Notes under the pieces: model-generated
Databases searched by the model: none
What the model was told of the DNA's origin: nothing
What the model saw: the letters and a program-made list of their open reading frames with translations, nothing else
Translations under genes and position numbers: made by a program
Part shown: piece after piece, positions 27,409 to 36,550 of the stretch
Numbering within the stretch: position 1 is the stretch's first letter
Layout of the letters: every line of letters starts with the position of its first letter
Source of the DNA: Idiomarina piscisalsi
GTDB taxonomy: Bacteria; Pseudomonadota; Gammaproteobacteria; Enterobacterales; Alteromonadaceae
NCBI RefSeq assembly: GCF_002211765.1
Contig: NZ_CP022133.1
Span: forward strand, 248,001 to 312,000
DNA: 64,000 bases
Direction: 5' to 3'

Positions 27409-29532
27409 ATGCAAAAAATCACATCTTACTTAGCAGCCAGTATTGGCTTAGCATTATTGCAAACGCCGGTTCTGGCTTATGGTCAGGATAACGCCAGCGA
27501 TTTCGAAATCATTGAAGTTAGCGGTGACTTTCACAAACGCACGCTGAATGAAACCACCAGCAGTGTGTCAATAATCGACCAAAATGCGATGCAGCAGCGT
27601 AATGCGCAGCATTTGCAGGATACGCTCAACAGCTTTGCCAACGTCAACTTCTCCGGTGGTACATCGACCGCACGCTTTATCCAGATTCGCGGCATGGGCG
27701 AGCGTTCTCAATTTGTTGATCCGGTTAGCCCGTCAGTCGGCCTTATTATAGATGGTATTGATTACAGCGGCTTAGGTACGGCCGCGTCGCTTTTCGATAT
27801 CAACCAGATTGAAGTCTTCCGAGGACCGCAAAGCGGACGTTTTGGAGTCAACGCGATGGCCGGTTTAGTGTTGTTGGACAGCGTGCAACCAACGGAAGAG
27901 TTCAGTGGTCAGTTTGAGTTGTCAGCTGGTAATTATGACGAACGCATGGGTGGCTTAGCATTAAGCGGGCAACTGGGCGTACTGGGCAAGGCCCGCTTTT
28001 CTGTCAGTCAGTTTAAGCAAGACGGCTACATTGAGAATACCTATTTAGATCGAGACGACACGAACAATCGGGATGAACTTGGCGTACGGCTTTTGTTGAA
28101 CACCGAATTTACCAGGAACTGGACGTTAGACACCGTCCTGCACTACAACGATGTTGATAACGGTTACGATGCCTTTAGCCTCGATAACAACCGAACGACG
28201 TTGTCAGATGAGCCGGGGTATGATCGCCTGGAAAGTGAAGCGGTAAAAACGACTCTGAATTATCTAGGCTGGGATAACAGCCGGCTTGAGTTGTCAGCCA
28301 GTGTTTTAAACGCAGATACTGCTTACGCCTTTGACGAAGACTGGACGTATGTTGGGATTGCTCCTGGTTGGGAGTACTCGTCATTTGATGCCTACCTTAG
28401 AGACAGAAAAGACAAAACAGCCGAGGTTCGTTGGTTATCAATCGATCCTGAAGCGTTATTTGGGGTAGTCACTGAGTGGGTAGCGGGAGCCTATTACTAC
28501 GAAAAAGACGTAGCGCTGACGCGTGATTACTTTAATTGGGACTTAGGCCAGCCGGATATTTTCCAAAGTGATTATCGCAGTCAACATGCCGCGGTCTATG
28601 GCGAATTAACGCAGCACTGGAGTGAGAAGTTCTCCACTATTAGTGGCTTGCGTATTGAACAGTATGACAATGACTACACCGACAGCCGTAATATAGACGC
28701 GCAGCCTGAAGATACCATGGTCGGCGGTAGCTTTAGTGCTCGGTATCAGGCTGCACCAAATAGTTACTGGTATGCCACGGTATCGCGCGGTTATAAGTCA
28801 GGCGGTGTTAATGGCGAGGCTCTGGGTAAAGCAGACGACCAAGGCCTGGACGAACTCAAAGACTATCTGCTTGAGCGCGCGACTTTTGAGCCTGAAATTC
28901 TATGGAGTGCTGAGTTTGGTGTTAAAGGGAGCAGCCCAAGTGGGGACTTAACCTCGCGAGTGAGCACTTTTTACCATTGGCGTGACGATGTTCAGCTGAA
29001 AAGCTGGGTGAACCGTAATCAATCGTTTGTCGGTTATATTGAAAATGCCGCAGAAGGTAAAGGTTATGGCCTTGAGGCTGAAATCCGTAACAAACTGACG
29101 GACTGGTTGACACTATTTGCTTCTGCGAGCTGGCTGGAAACTGAAATAGAAGGCTTTGTGACAGAGGACGGCATGGATATGACAGGGCGTGAGCAAGCTC
29201 ATGCGCCTCAGTATCAATTCAATGTTGGTCTCGAAGGTTGGTATGGCGAGAATGTTCAATGGGTGCTGCAGGCTGACGGCAAAGATGAGTTTTATTTCTC
29301 GAACTCCCATAATCAGAAATCTGAGTCTATGACATTGGTTCACCTTGCCGTGAATTACTACATCGATGACTGGCGTGTGAGTTTATGGGGACGGAACTTA
29401 ACGGATGAAGATTACGAAGTGCGCGGTTTCTACTTTGCTAATGACCCCAGAACTCAGTACGCGAATGACGAAACCTACGTACAGTACGGTGAGCCGCGTC
29501 GTTTCGGTGTCACTGTTAGCAAATCGTTCTAA
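27409..29532 (+). CDS. TonB-dependent receptor, probably for thiamine or a derivative
   Basis: 707 residues. A signal peptide (about 1-25) is followed by a TonB-box-like FEIIEVSGDF, a plug domain (about 45-165, with the IQIRGMG and EVFRGPQ signatures) and a 22-strand-type barrel ending in the outer membrane C-terminal phenylalanine (GVTVSKSF). The GAGGA ribosome site is the target of the upstream TPP riboswitch. Position and regulation point to uptake of thiamine, a phosphate ester or its precursors across the outer membrane, as proposed for Omr1-type receptors. The ligand is inferred from the riboswitch only. Confidence 0.9.
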   Translation: MQKITSYLAASIGLALLQTPVLAYGQDNASDFEIIEVSGDFHKRTLNETTSSVSIIDQNAMQQRNAQHLQDTLNSFANVNFSGGTSTARFIQIRGMGERSQFVDPVSPSVGLIIDGIDYSGLGTAASLFDINQIEVFRGPQSGRFGVNAMAGLVLLDSVQPTEEFSGQFELSAGNYDERMGGLALSGQLGVLGKARFSVSQFKQDGYIENTYLDRDDTNNRDELGVRLLLNTEFTRNWTLDTVLHYNDVDNGYDAFSLDNNRTTLSDEPGYDRLESEAVKTTLNYLGWDNSRLELSASVLNADTAYAFDEDWTYVGIAPGWEYSSFDAYLRDRKDKTAEVRWLSIDPEALFGVVTEWVAGAYYYEKDVALTRDYFNWDLGQPDIFQSDYRSQHAAVYGELTQHWSEKFSTISGLRIEQYDNDYTDSRNIDAQPEDTMVGGSFSARYQAAPNSYWYATVSRGYKSGGVNGEALGKADDQGLDELKDYLLERATFEPEILWSAEFGVKGSSPSGDLTSRVSTFYHWRDDVQLKSWVNRNQSFVGYIENAAEGKGYGLEAEIRNKLTDWLTLFASASWLETEIEGFVTEDGMDMTGREQAHAPQYQFNVGLEGWYGENVQWVLQADGKDEFYFSNSHNQKSESMTLVHLAVNYYIDDWRVSLWGRNLTDEDYEVRGFYFANDPRTQYANDETYVQYGEPRRFGVTVSKSF

Positions 29533-29541
29533 GGAAAAGCC

Positions 29542-30159
29542 GTGATAGAAACCCTGTTAGAACAGTTAATGATGAGCTCTTTGTGGGAATTAGCCGCACT
29601 GTTATTTGCGCTGGGGTACCTAGTGCTTGCGGCGCATCAGAAACAATGGTGTTGGCTGTCGGCAACCATAAGCTGCAGTATTTACGCGGTGTTGTTCTGG
29701 CAGGGTAAGTTGTATATGGAGTCGGTACTGCAGGCTATTTATGTGGTCATGGCGGGTTACGGCTGGTGGCAGTGGCGTTTCCAAAAATCCGCAGCGCAAG
29801 AGAGTCCCGGGGGGGCTAAGTACTCGTTGAGGTGGCATCTTTTACAGTGGGCTTGGCTGATACCTCTGGCTGCTATGACCGCTTATATGCTTTCTGTGTA
29901 TACTGACGCCGACGCCGTGTGGCTCGATACTTATACCACTGTATTCAGTTTGCTGGCGACTTGGCTGGTGACTAAGAAAGCGTATGAAACCTGGTGGTAC
30001 TGGCTGGTTATCGACAGTGTTTATGTCTATTTGTACGCCAGTAAAGGTTTTGTCGCAACAGCGTTGTTGTTTGTTGTCTACTTGGGATTAGTGATTTATG
30101 CCATGTGGCGTTGGCATCAGGATAATTCACAACCAGAGCCGGTAAAGAGTGCCGGATGA
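29542..30159 (+). CDS. pnuT: PnuC-family vitamin permease, probable thiamine transporter PnuT
   Basis: 205 residues with seven hydrophobic helices and the PnuC family pattern (YGWWQWRF, and TKKAYETWWYWLVIDSVYVY near the C-terminus, including the WxxW substrate-stacking region). PnuC proteins are facilitators for nicotinamide riboside, thiamine (PnuT) or riboflavin (PnuX). The TPP riboswitch and the kinase-like neighbour favour thiamine. It starts with GTG nine bases after the receptor stop and overlaps the kinase gene by four bases. Facilitated entry followed by phosphorylation would trap the vitamin. Confidence 0.88.
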   Translation: MIETLLEQLMMSSLWELAALLFALGYLVLAAHQKQWCWLSATISCSIYAVLFWQGKLYMESVLQAIYVVMAGYGWWQWRFQKSAAQESPGGAKYSLRWHLLQWAWLIPLAAMTAYMLSVYTDADAVWLDTYTTVFSLLATWLVTKKAYETWWYWLVIDSVYVYLYASKGFVATALLFVVYLGLVIYAMWRWHQDNSQPEPVKSAG

Positions 30160-30899
30160 TACCTGCACCTAAAACAGTCACTCGACTAACCAGTGGCCAG
30201 TCAAACCAAACGCTGCGGCTTAAATCCGATGACTCTGATCTCGTACTAAAGCGGTGGCAAAATGATGGCTTGTTTCAGGTTCATCGGGGCCTGGAGGTTG
30301 CTGTACAGAAAACGCTTGCCGAAAGCGGAGCTGCCCCTGACGTGTTGGACTGGAATGAAGCAGAAGGCTGGCTATTGCAGCCATACTTAGAAGTGCCTTC
30401 ATTAAATCAGGTAACGTTATCGCCCGCTATTAAAGCAACGGTATTGGCTGAGGTTCTCGCGAAAATTCACTCCTTTAAGCCAAGCATTCCTCACTGGAGA
30501 TTGAACGACAAAGTAGAGCATTATCTGCAGCAGCTTTCCAACTATCAACCTTCCTTGGCTAACTCTTTTCGGGAAGAGAAAAGCCAGCACCAGCAGGCGA
30601 TTGATCAATGGCTGGAGTACCCGGTGCTTTGTCACAATGACCTGTCGATGAATCATATTCTTATGACGGCTCCCATTAAAGTGATTGACTGGGAGTATGC
30701 GGGAATCGGCCACCCACTGTTTGATATTGCGAATACCATCGTCATGAACAAGCTTGACGACGCAATGGCCGAACGGCTGCTGACAGACTACGCACGATTA
30801 ACGCGTTATGACGTCGAGCTTGCTGATATGGCCGAATGGCTTGATTTGGTGGATTGGCTGAATAACTTATGGCAGCATTTACTTTCCTATTCTAAATAA
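30156..30899 (+). CDS. Thiamine kinase-like phosphotransferase
   Basis: 247 residues of the choline/aminoglycoside kinase-like fold. A glycine-rich start, LTSGQSNQTLRL, leads into a lysine strand (LVLKRW). The catalytic loop is H160-N-D162-LSMNH, with the metal site IDWEYAGIGHPLFDIAN. Together with the TPP riboswitch and the PnuT-like permease it is best read as a kinase for salvaged thiamine (ThiK-like). Its start ATGA overlaps the pnuT stop. Activity and product are not provable from sequence. Confidence 0.82.
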   Translation: MIPAPKTVTRLTSGQSNQTLRLKSDDSDLVLKRWQNDGLFQVHRGLEVAVQKTLAESGAAPDVLDWNEAEGWLLQPYLEVPSLNQVTLSPAIKATVLAEVLAKIHSFKPSIPHWRLNDKVEHYLQQLSNYQPSLANSFREEKSQHQQAIDQWLEYPVLCHNDLSMNHILMTAPIKVIDWEYAGIGHPLFDIANTIVMNKLDDAMAERLLTDYARLTRYDVELADMAEWLDLVDWLNNLWQHLLSYSK

Positions 30900-30912
30900 A
30901 GTTGAAAGTAGC

Positions 30913-32237
30913 ATGGCCGACAAACAGTTGACTGAAAAGGTTTACGGTTATTTAGCGGAAGATGAAGACGCGCGGGTGTGTAAGGATATTCCTGAATCGG
31001 CATGTCACCATCAGCCAAAATCGTTTGTGTTAATGCTGCTGTCTTTGACGTTAACTAAGTTGGGCGATAGCTTAGTCAGTGCCCGCTTAGTCTTACCCTG
31101 GATGCTAAGCTCGTTAGGCGCTCCTGCAATATTTATCAGTGCGCTAGTGCCTCTGCGAGAGTCGCTGGCGTTATTGCCTCAGCTGTTCGTAGCGCAACAA
31201 TTACGCCAACAACCCGTTAGAAAATGGTTTTGGGTTGCAGGCAGCGTGGGGCAGGCTCTCTCTTTACTTTTAATGCTGTTTGCAGTGGCCACGCTGAATA
31301 ACAGTGCACTGGGTTGGAGTGTTGTCTCGCTACTTGCACTGTTTAGCCTGTCCCGGGGGATTTGTTCTGTTGCCAATAAGGACGTTACCGGTAAAACGGT
31401 GTCTAAAACACGCCGAGGCCGACTATCGGGTGTCGCAGCCTCTTCTGCTGGTTTACTGACGTTGTTGACCGCTTTGTTTATTGTTTTTTCGCCAGAAGTG
31501 GAAGGTCAGCGTTGGCTATTTTTAGCCTTGCTGGGAGCGGGTGTTGTTTTATGGCTATTAGCGGCAGCCTTATACGCTGGCATTCCAGAAGTGGCTGGCG
31601 CAACTGAAGGTGGGGGAATGCAGTCTCTGAAGCCGTTAAGTCAATGTCTCTGCTTTGGCGGAACGGTCAGTTTGGGCATTTTGTTTTGACTCGCGCTTTG
31701 CTCGTCGCGGCTGCTTTTGCCATTCCTTATATTGTTGTGCTTATTCAGCGCCAGGGCGATACCGAATTAACCAGTCTGGGTAGTCTTATGCTGGCCAGTG
31801 GCCTTGCTGGCTTGCTGGCTGGGCGCTTTTGGGGACGTTGGTCTGACTCAGCCAGCCATCATGTTATGGCGGCAGCATCGGTCATGTCGACGTTCGTCAT
31901 GGCGGCAGCACTGGCTATATTCTATTGGGCACCAAATTGGCTCGGTCTTGAGTGGATTGCTGCTTTATTGTTGTTTGCGTCCGCAGTCGCTCACCATGGT
32001 GCGCGGGTTGGCCGTAAAACGTATTTGGTCGATATGGCAAATCAGGATAATAGAGCACAACTGACCGCTGTTTCAAATACCGTTATGGGAGTTGTTTTAT
32101 TAGCAGGGTTGTTACTTGGCTGGGTTGACTCAGCGTATGGAGCTCATGCTGTTTTATGGGTTCTTATTGCGGTAGGTATACTTGCAACGTTAAGCGCATT
32201 GAAACTACCCGACGTGTCCGGAGACACGTCAGCATAG
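30913..32237 (+). pseudogene. MFS transporter interrupted by a one-base frameshift
   Basis: Two overlapping frames (30913-31689 and 31608-32237) together give one complete 12-helix major facilitator of about 440 residues. The first frame carries helices 1-6 and runs into a stop at 31687. The second continues without loss of homologous-looking sequence (GNAVSEAVKSMSLLW then helices 7-12). The join falls at a GGTGGGGGA tract (31609-31617); one extra G would restore a single frame. This may be a genuine mutation, a sequencing slip, or -1 frameshifting. It follows the thiamine kinase-like gene by 13 bases and could be a fourth member of that operon. Confidence 0.75.
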
Positions 32238-32259
32238 CTTACAAAAACTGCTGCAGATT

Positions 32260-32457
32260 TTACTTTCCTCGAATGGTGGCGTAGAGACCAATAATTACCG
32301 CGGCAACGCCACCAATTAGGTACCAGATGGTGTTGTCTGTTGGTTCATTGGTTGCCATTTCCGATACTTCCGACGCAATGGATTGTGACGCTTCATAAGA
32401 GAAGTACAGCAAGATAGCGCCAACGATAATTAAAACAATACCAACTATGCGAGTCAT
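32260..32457 (-). CDS. Small membrane protein, DUF3185-like
   Basis: 65 residues from the ATG at 32457, chosen because AAGGAAA lies just upstream; an upstream in-frame start lacks this. There are two hydrophobic helices (TRIVGIVLIIVGAILLYFSY and WYLIGGVAAVIIGLYA) with a short polar loop rich in S/E/T between them. This matches the small DUF3185 family of unknown function. It converges on the MFS gene and is divergent from the TonB receptor at 32634. Confidence 0.8.
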   Translation of the reverse strand: MTRIVGIVLIIVGAILLYFSYEASQSIASEVSEMATNEPTDNTIWYLIGGVAAVIIGLYATIRGK

Positions 32458-32533
32458 AACGGTTTCCTTTTGTTGCGTTAACAGTTTCTCAATATATCGC
32501 ACTGTTATTTAAGCGCAAGCCCTCATTTTTTTG

Positions 32534-32547
32534 TTGATTTATATCAT
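32534..32547. promoter_or_regulatory. Candidate FNR/Anr-type box
   Basis: TTGAT-TTAT-ATCAT matches the FNR consensus TTGAT-N4-ATCAA at 9 of 10 fixed positions. It lies in the divergent intergenic region, 87 bases before the TonB receptor start and 77 bases before the small membrane protein start. Oxygen-responsive control of one or both genes is an inference. No fnr gene is in the window. Confidence 0.4.
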
Positions 32548-32633
32548 ACGGCATATTCCTTAACGATTATTGTAAGTGTAATTGTTAATAAGCGCACCGT
32601 TTAAAACTAAAATAACAAGATTGGGGAAGAACT

Positions 32634-35087
32634 ATGACTAGAGCGCCTTTCAAGCTAGGTTTTTTATCGCTGTCTCTGGCTGCTGCGTTTGTGGCGCCAG
32701 GAACGGCTATGGCTCAAGATGCTGTTAATGCCGAAACCGGCGAGTCGATTGAACGCATTGTGACGTTGGGTTCACGCGTAAACGGTCGAACGGCGACCGA
32801 ATCGGCCTCGCCTATTGATATTATTTCAGCCGATCAGCTGGTTGATACTGGTGCAACTGAACTGGGTAAAGCGCTGCAAATGAGTGCTCCGTCATTTAAC
32901 TTCTCATCGACGACTATTTCAGATGGTTCGGATATTATTCGTCCGGCTACTTTGCGTGGTCTGAACCCGGATCAGGTATTGGTGTTGGTGAACGGTAAGC
33001 GCCGTCACCAGCAGGCGCTGGTTAACGTACAAGAAACCATCGGTAAAGGCTCTGCCGGGTATGACATTAACGCGATTCCAATTACGGCGGTTGAGCGTGT
33101 TGAAATTCTCCGCGATGGTGCAGCAGCACAATATGGCTCAGATGCGATTGCTGGTGTTATTAACATTACGCTGAAAAGCTCAGAAGGCGGTATGATTTCC
33201 GCTGAAGTTGGACAAACGTATGAAAAAGACGGTGAAGTGAATACCGTTGGTATTAATTTTGGTAAAGAATTCGATAATGGCTTCTTCAACGGTACGTTGG
33301 AATACCGTGACCGCGGCATGACCAACCGCGCATCGCCGGCTGAAGCATCACTTATTGGTGATTGGTTGTCTCCAAGCGGTGAACCTGTCGTTCGTTTACA
33401 CGTTGGTGACGCAGACTCTGAAAATATGTACGCCTGGTTTAACGCGGGTTACAACTTGGGCAACACCACTGAGCTTTACGCGTTTGGCGGTATTTCGAAT
33501 CGAGACGGTGGCTCTTCAGGCTTTTTCCGTGGACGCGGCCACCCAAGAACAATAGAGGCGATTTATCCTGACGGTTTCTTACCAAAACTGGAAACAGAAG
33601 CCGATGATCAGTCCTTAGCGGTGGGTGTTCGTGGTGATTTGCCTAACGCCTGGTTATGGGACGCGAGTGTGGTTTACGGTAAAAATGAGTTTGGATTTAA
33701 CTCGTCAAATTCTGCCAACGTGAGTTGGTACTATGAGCCACATCCAGATGGCGGTATTTATGGTGAGACGCCAACAGAAGCCTTTGACGGTGAGTTAGTC
33801 TTTGAGCAGACCACATTCAACTTTGATGTCAATGGTACCGTCGACGTGGCTAATGAGCTTCTTTATTTAGCCCTGGGTGTCGAACTGCGCCAGGACAGCT
33901 ATCAAATTAATCCGGGCGATCCGGTATCTTGGGCTTATGGTCGAGCGAATGATCCTGACGTGGAAATTTTAACGCCTTACGGAACCGTCGCAGAAGCAGG
34001 CATCCAGGGATTCCCTGGGTTTAGCCCGAGTCAGGCGGTAGACGCTGATCGTGATAGCTACGGTGCCTATGTCGATGCTGAATATTACGTAACTCCGGAC
34101 TTTTTATTAGCTGGCGCGCTGCGCTATGAAGATTATGATATTGCCGGTGACAATATTTCCGGAAAATTGTCGGCTCGTTACGATATTGACAATGACTTCT
34201 CCTTGCGTGGAACCGTAGCAACCGGTTTCCGGGCGCCGGGCGTTCAGCAAATATACTACAGCCAAGTTTTGACTAACGTGGTAAACGGTACGCTGGTTGA
34301 GACCGGAACCATAGCCAACGACGACGAGTTAGCACGACAATTCGGCATCAAAGAGCTAGAAGAAGAAACCTCAGAAAGCGTCAGCTTTGGATTAATTAAG
34401 CGTTTTGATAACGGTTTCGACCTGACGATGGATGCCTACCAAATCAACATCAATGACCGCATTGTTTTATCGGAGTCCTTAACGGCTTCCGTCGGAGCTG
34501 AGTTTGGTGAAATTTTGGAGGATAACAACTTAGGTGCCGCACAATTCTTTACTAACTCAGTGGATACCAAAACCACGGGGCTGGATGTTATTGCCTCTTA
34601 CCCGACGGAATTAATGGAAGGTGAACTAAAACTGACCGCTGCAATGAGCTTCATGAACACGGAAGTTGAGCGGGTGAATTCCGTTTCATCATTGATCCCT
34701 GGTGATGAAATATTCAGCGAGACGCAAATCCTGCGTTTAGAAGAAGGTCAGCCAAGTGAGAAAGCAACCATCACTGCAGATTGGACTCGAAATGCCTGGA
34801 ATGTGAATGTGGCGTTTAACTACTTCGGGGCTGTTGAAGGTCAGGCATTTACCGGCGTTAAGAAAGAGTGGGGTGGAAAATGGTTGACGGACGCGTCCGT
34901 TGGTTATGATTTCACTGATAATCTGAACGTACGTATTGGTGCAAACAACCTGTTTGATACTTACCCGGATGAGTGGGGCAGTGAAGGCTCACCATTCTCT
35001 GATGCGGGCTTCAAATACGGTTGGGAAACGCTCCCGTTTGGTATCAACGGTGGCTACTATTACGCGCGTTTGAACTACACGTTCTAA
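32634..35087 (+). CDS. TonB-dependent outer membrane receptor
   Basis: 817 residues. A signal peptide (about 1-28, ending AMAQD) is followed by a TonB-box-like ERIVTLGSRV, a plug domain with RGLNPDQVLVLVNGKRRH and VERVEILRDGAAAQYGSDAIAGVINI, and a large barrel ending in the aromatic C-terminus (YYYARLNYTF). The plug is of the common COG1629 siderophore/vitamin type. The substrate is not evident, because no transport or synthesis genes adjoin it. A GGGGAAG ribosome site precedes the ATG, and an FNR-like box lies upstream. A strong bidirectional terminator follows. Confidence 0.92.
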   Translation: MTRAPFKLGFLSLSLAAAFVAPGTAMAQDAVNAETGESIERIVTLGSRVNGRTATESASPIDIISADQLVDTGATELGKALQMSAPSFNFSSTTISDGSDIIRPATLRGLNPDQVLVLVNGKRRHQQALVNVQETIGKGSAGYDINAIPITAVERVEILRDGAAAQYGSDAIAGVINITLKSSEGGMISAEVGQTYEKDGEVNTVGINFGKEFDNGFFNGTLEYRDRGMTNRASPAEASLIGDWLSPSGEPVVRLHVGDADSENMYAWFNAGYNLGNTTELYAFGGISNRDGGSSGFFRGRGHPRTIEAIYPDGFLPKLETEADDQSLAVGVRGDLPNAWLWDASVVYGKNEFGFNSSNSANVSWYYEPHPDGGIYGETPTEAFDGELVFEQTTFNFDVNGTVDVANELLYLALGVELRQDSYQINPGDPVSWAYGRANDPDVEILTPYGTVAEAGIQGFPGFSPSQAVDADRDSYGAYVDAEYYVTPDFLLAGALRYEDYDIAGDNISGKLSARYDIDNDFSLRGTVATGFRAPGVQQIYYSQVLTNVVNGTLVETGTIANDDELARQFGIKELEEETSESVSFGLIKRFDNGFDLTMDAYQININDRIVLSESLTASVGAEFGEILEDNNLGAAQFFTNSVDTKTTGLDVIASYPTELMEGELKLTAAMSFMNTEVERVNSVSSLIPGDEIFSETQILRLEEGQPSEKATITADWTRNAWNVNVAFNYFGAVEGQAFTGVKKEWGGKWLTDASVGYDFTDNLNVRIGANNLFDTYPDEWGSEGSPFSDAGFKYGWETLPFGINGGYYYARLNYTF

Positions 35088-35102
35088 AAAACTTATGTGT
35101 AT

Positions 35103-35131
35103 AAAAACGCCCCTTTTAAAGGGGCGTTTTT
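35103..35131. terminator. Bidirectional intrinsic terminator
   Basis: The stem ACGCCCCTTT/AAAGGGGCGT is flanked by AAAAA on the left and TTTTT on the right, so it works in both directions. It ends the TonB receptor transcript (stop at 35087) on the plus strand and the polysaccharide cluster (stop at 35141) on the minus strand. Confidence 0.88.
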
Positions 35132-35140
35132 ATTTGGGGG

Positions 35141-36550
35141 TTACTGACCGAGACGACCAACACGTTTCATTGTTCCCCAATTGTGTCTGCGCCCTCGTAT
35201 GAATTGCCAGAATCCCCGTAAACGCCACCAACTGTTCAGTTGCCTGTAGCCAAAGTTCTCCAGTACGGCGGTAAAAATAAGCCACATGAGATCTCTTTTG
35301 GATTGATAGGTTCTGAAGGTCAGTTCCTCTAAAATAAGAGAAAATATGGAAATAAAGACACCCAGTCCGAAAGCAGCAAGCAAAAAAGTCAGTGTAAAAT
35401 TGAGATCAACCAGGCCGGCAAAAAAGAAGTAGGCTGTTAGTAAATAAGCCAATACTTCGATCAGTGGGCCTATTCCCTCAAAAAACAGCATGAAAGGGTA
35501 AGCTATCCAGCCAGCAGCTTTGCCGCGCAATGAAAATAAAAGCCCTATGTTTTTTGTGAGGCTTTCCATTAAGCCTCGCTGCCATCGAATGCGCTGGTTT
35601 TTTAAGGTGGTTAGATCTTCAGGGGCCTCTGTCCAGCAGACTGGATCGGGTATAAAGGCGATACGGTAAGGGATCTTCTTGTTATTCATATGGTGATGTA
35701 GCCGTGTCACTAGCTCCATATCTTCGCCGACAGTATTGGCCTGATACCCGCCACAGTCGATAACACGCTGCTTGCGGAACACCCCGAAGGCGCCTGAAAT
35801 AATGAGCATACCGTTGAGTGGTGACCAGCCCATTCGTCCAAATAAAAAAGCGCGTAAGTATTCGACTATTTGCAGACGGGCGAGCCACGAGCCCGGTAAG
35901 CCAACTTTGGTTAACAGCCCTTGCCTTATGGTTGATCCGTTAGCGACTCGAATTGAACCGCCAACGGCAACGGTTTCTGGTTCGTCAATAAAAGGGCGCA
36001 CAATTCTATCTAAGCTATCCCGCTGTAAAATAGAATCGGCATCCACCGCACAAAATAGTGGGTTACGAGACGCATTTATACCCGCATTTAAGGCATCAGC
36101 TTTACCGCCATTGTCTTTGTCGATGACCCGAAGCTGCGGGTATTTTTTTGAGCGGTAGACTTGCCGGATGGGTTGAGTGGTCAGCTGATTCCGGTACGCC
36201 TCGTGATACACCTGGAGATCAAATGCGCTGATAAGCGTTGCCATGGTGTCATCGCGAGAACCGTCATTAATGACAATAATTTCATATTTGGGGTACTCGA
36301 GCTGCAGAATGCTTTTAACCGACGATACAATGCCAACAGTTTCGTTATAGGCAGGAACAATGACGGAGACTGGCGGTAGCAACGGACCAAAACTCATGGG
36401 TAGTAACTGATTATCATATCGCCGCATATACCGACGGATAACCACAAAACTAATGATGTTGAGTATAAGGTAAACAACGGTTAAGGCGACGAAGTAACCA
36501 ATAAAACTCAGCTGTGCTATTTCAATCCAGGGTTGCCAGTTATCAAGCAT
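35141..36550 (-). CDS. Processive family 2 glycosyltransferase (polysaccharide synthase)
   Basis: 469 residues. An N-terminal membrane helix (about 15-38) precedes a GT-A domain, then three or four C-terminal helices (about 340-430). All synthase motifs are present: D96 (VINDGSRDD), D170-A-D172, E276-D277 and Q319-R-I-R-W323. This is the D,D,D,QxxRW set of cellulose, hyaluronan and poly-GlcNAc synthases. It would polymerise a beta-linked glycan and pass it across the inner membrane. It is the last gene of a cluster with a YaiO-type outer membrane protein, like the yaiO-yaiP pair of E. coli. No BcsB-, PgaB- or deacetylase-like gene adjoins. The sugar is unknown. Confidence 0.9.
   Translation of the reverse strand: MLDNWQPWIEIAQLSFIGYFVALTVVYLILNIISFVVIRRYMRRYDNQLLPMSFGPLLPPVSVIVPAYNETVGIVSSVKSILQLEYPKYEIIVINDGSRDDTMATLISAFDLQVYHEAYRNQLTTQPIRQVYRSKKYPQLRVIDKDNGGKADALNAGINASRNPLFCAVDADSILQRDSLDRIVRPFIDEPETVAVGGSIRVANGSTIRQGLLTKVGLPGSWLARLQIVEYLRAFLFGRMGWSPLNGMLIISGAFGVFRKQRVIDCGGYQANTVGEDMELVTRLHHHMNNKKIPYRIAFIPDPVCWTEAPEDLTTLKNQRIRWQRGLMESLTKNIGLLFSLRGKAAGWIAYPFMLFFEGIGPLIEVLAYLLTAYFFFAGLVDLNFTLTFLLAAFGLGVFISIFSLILEELTFRTYQSKRDLMWLIFTAVLENFGYRQLNSWWRLRGFWQFIRGRRHNWGTMKRVGRLGQ

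Noticed and set aside
31609-31617. Programmed -1 frameshift site in the MFS gene
   Set aside because: The heptamer lacks the X XXY YYZ form and no stimulatory stem was seen; a missing base is the simpler reading.
32211-32230. Inverted repeat GACGTGTC/GACACGTC at the end of the MFS gene
   Set aside because: It lies inside coding sequence and has no T-run on either side, so there is no support for a terminator.
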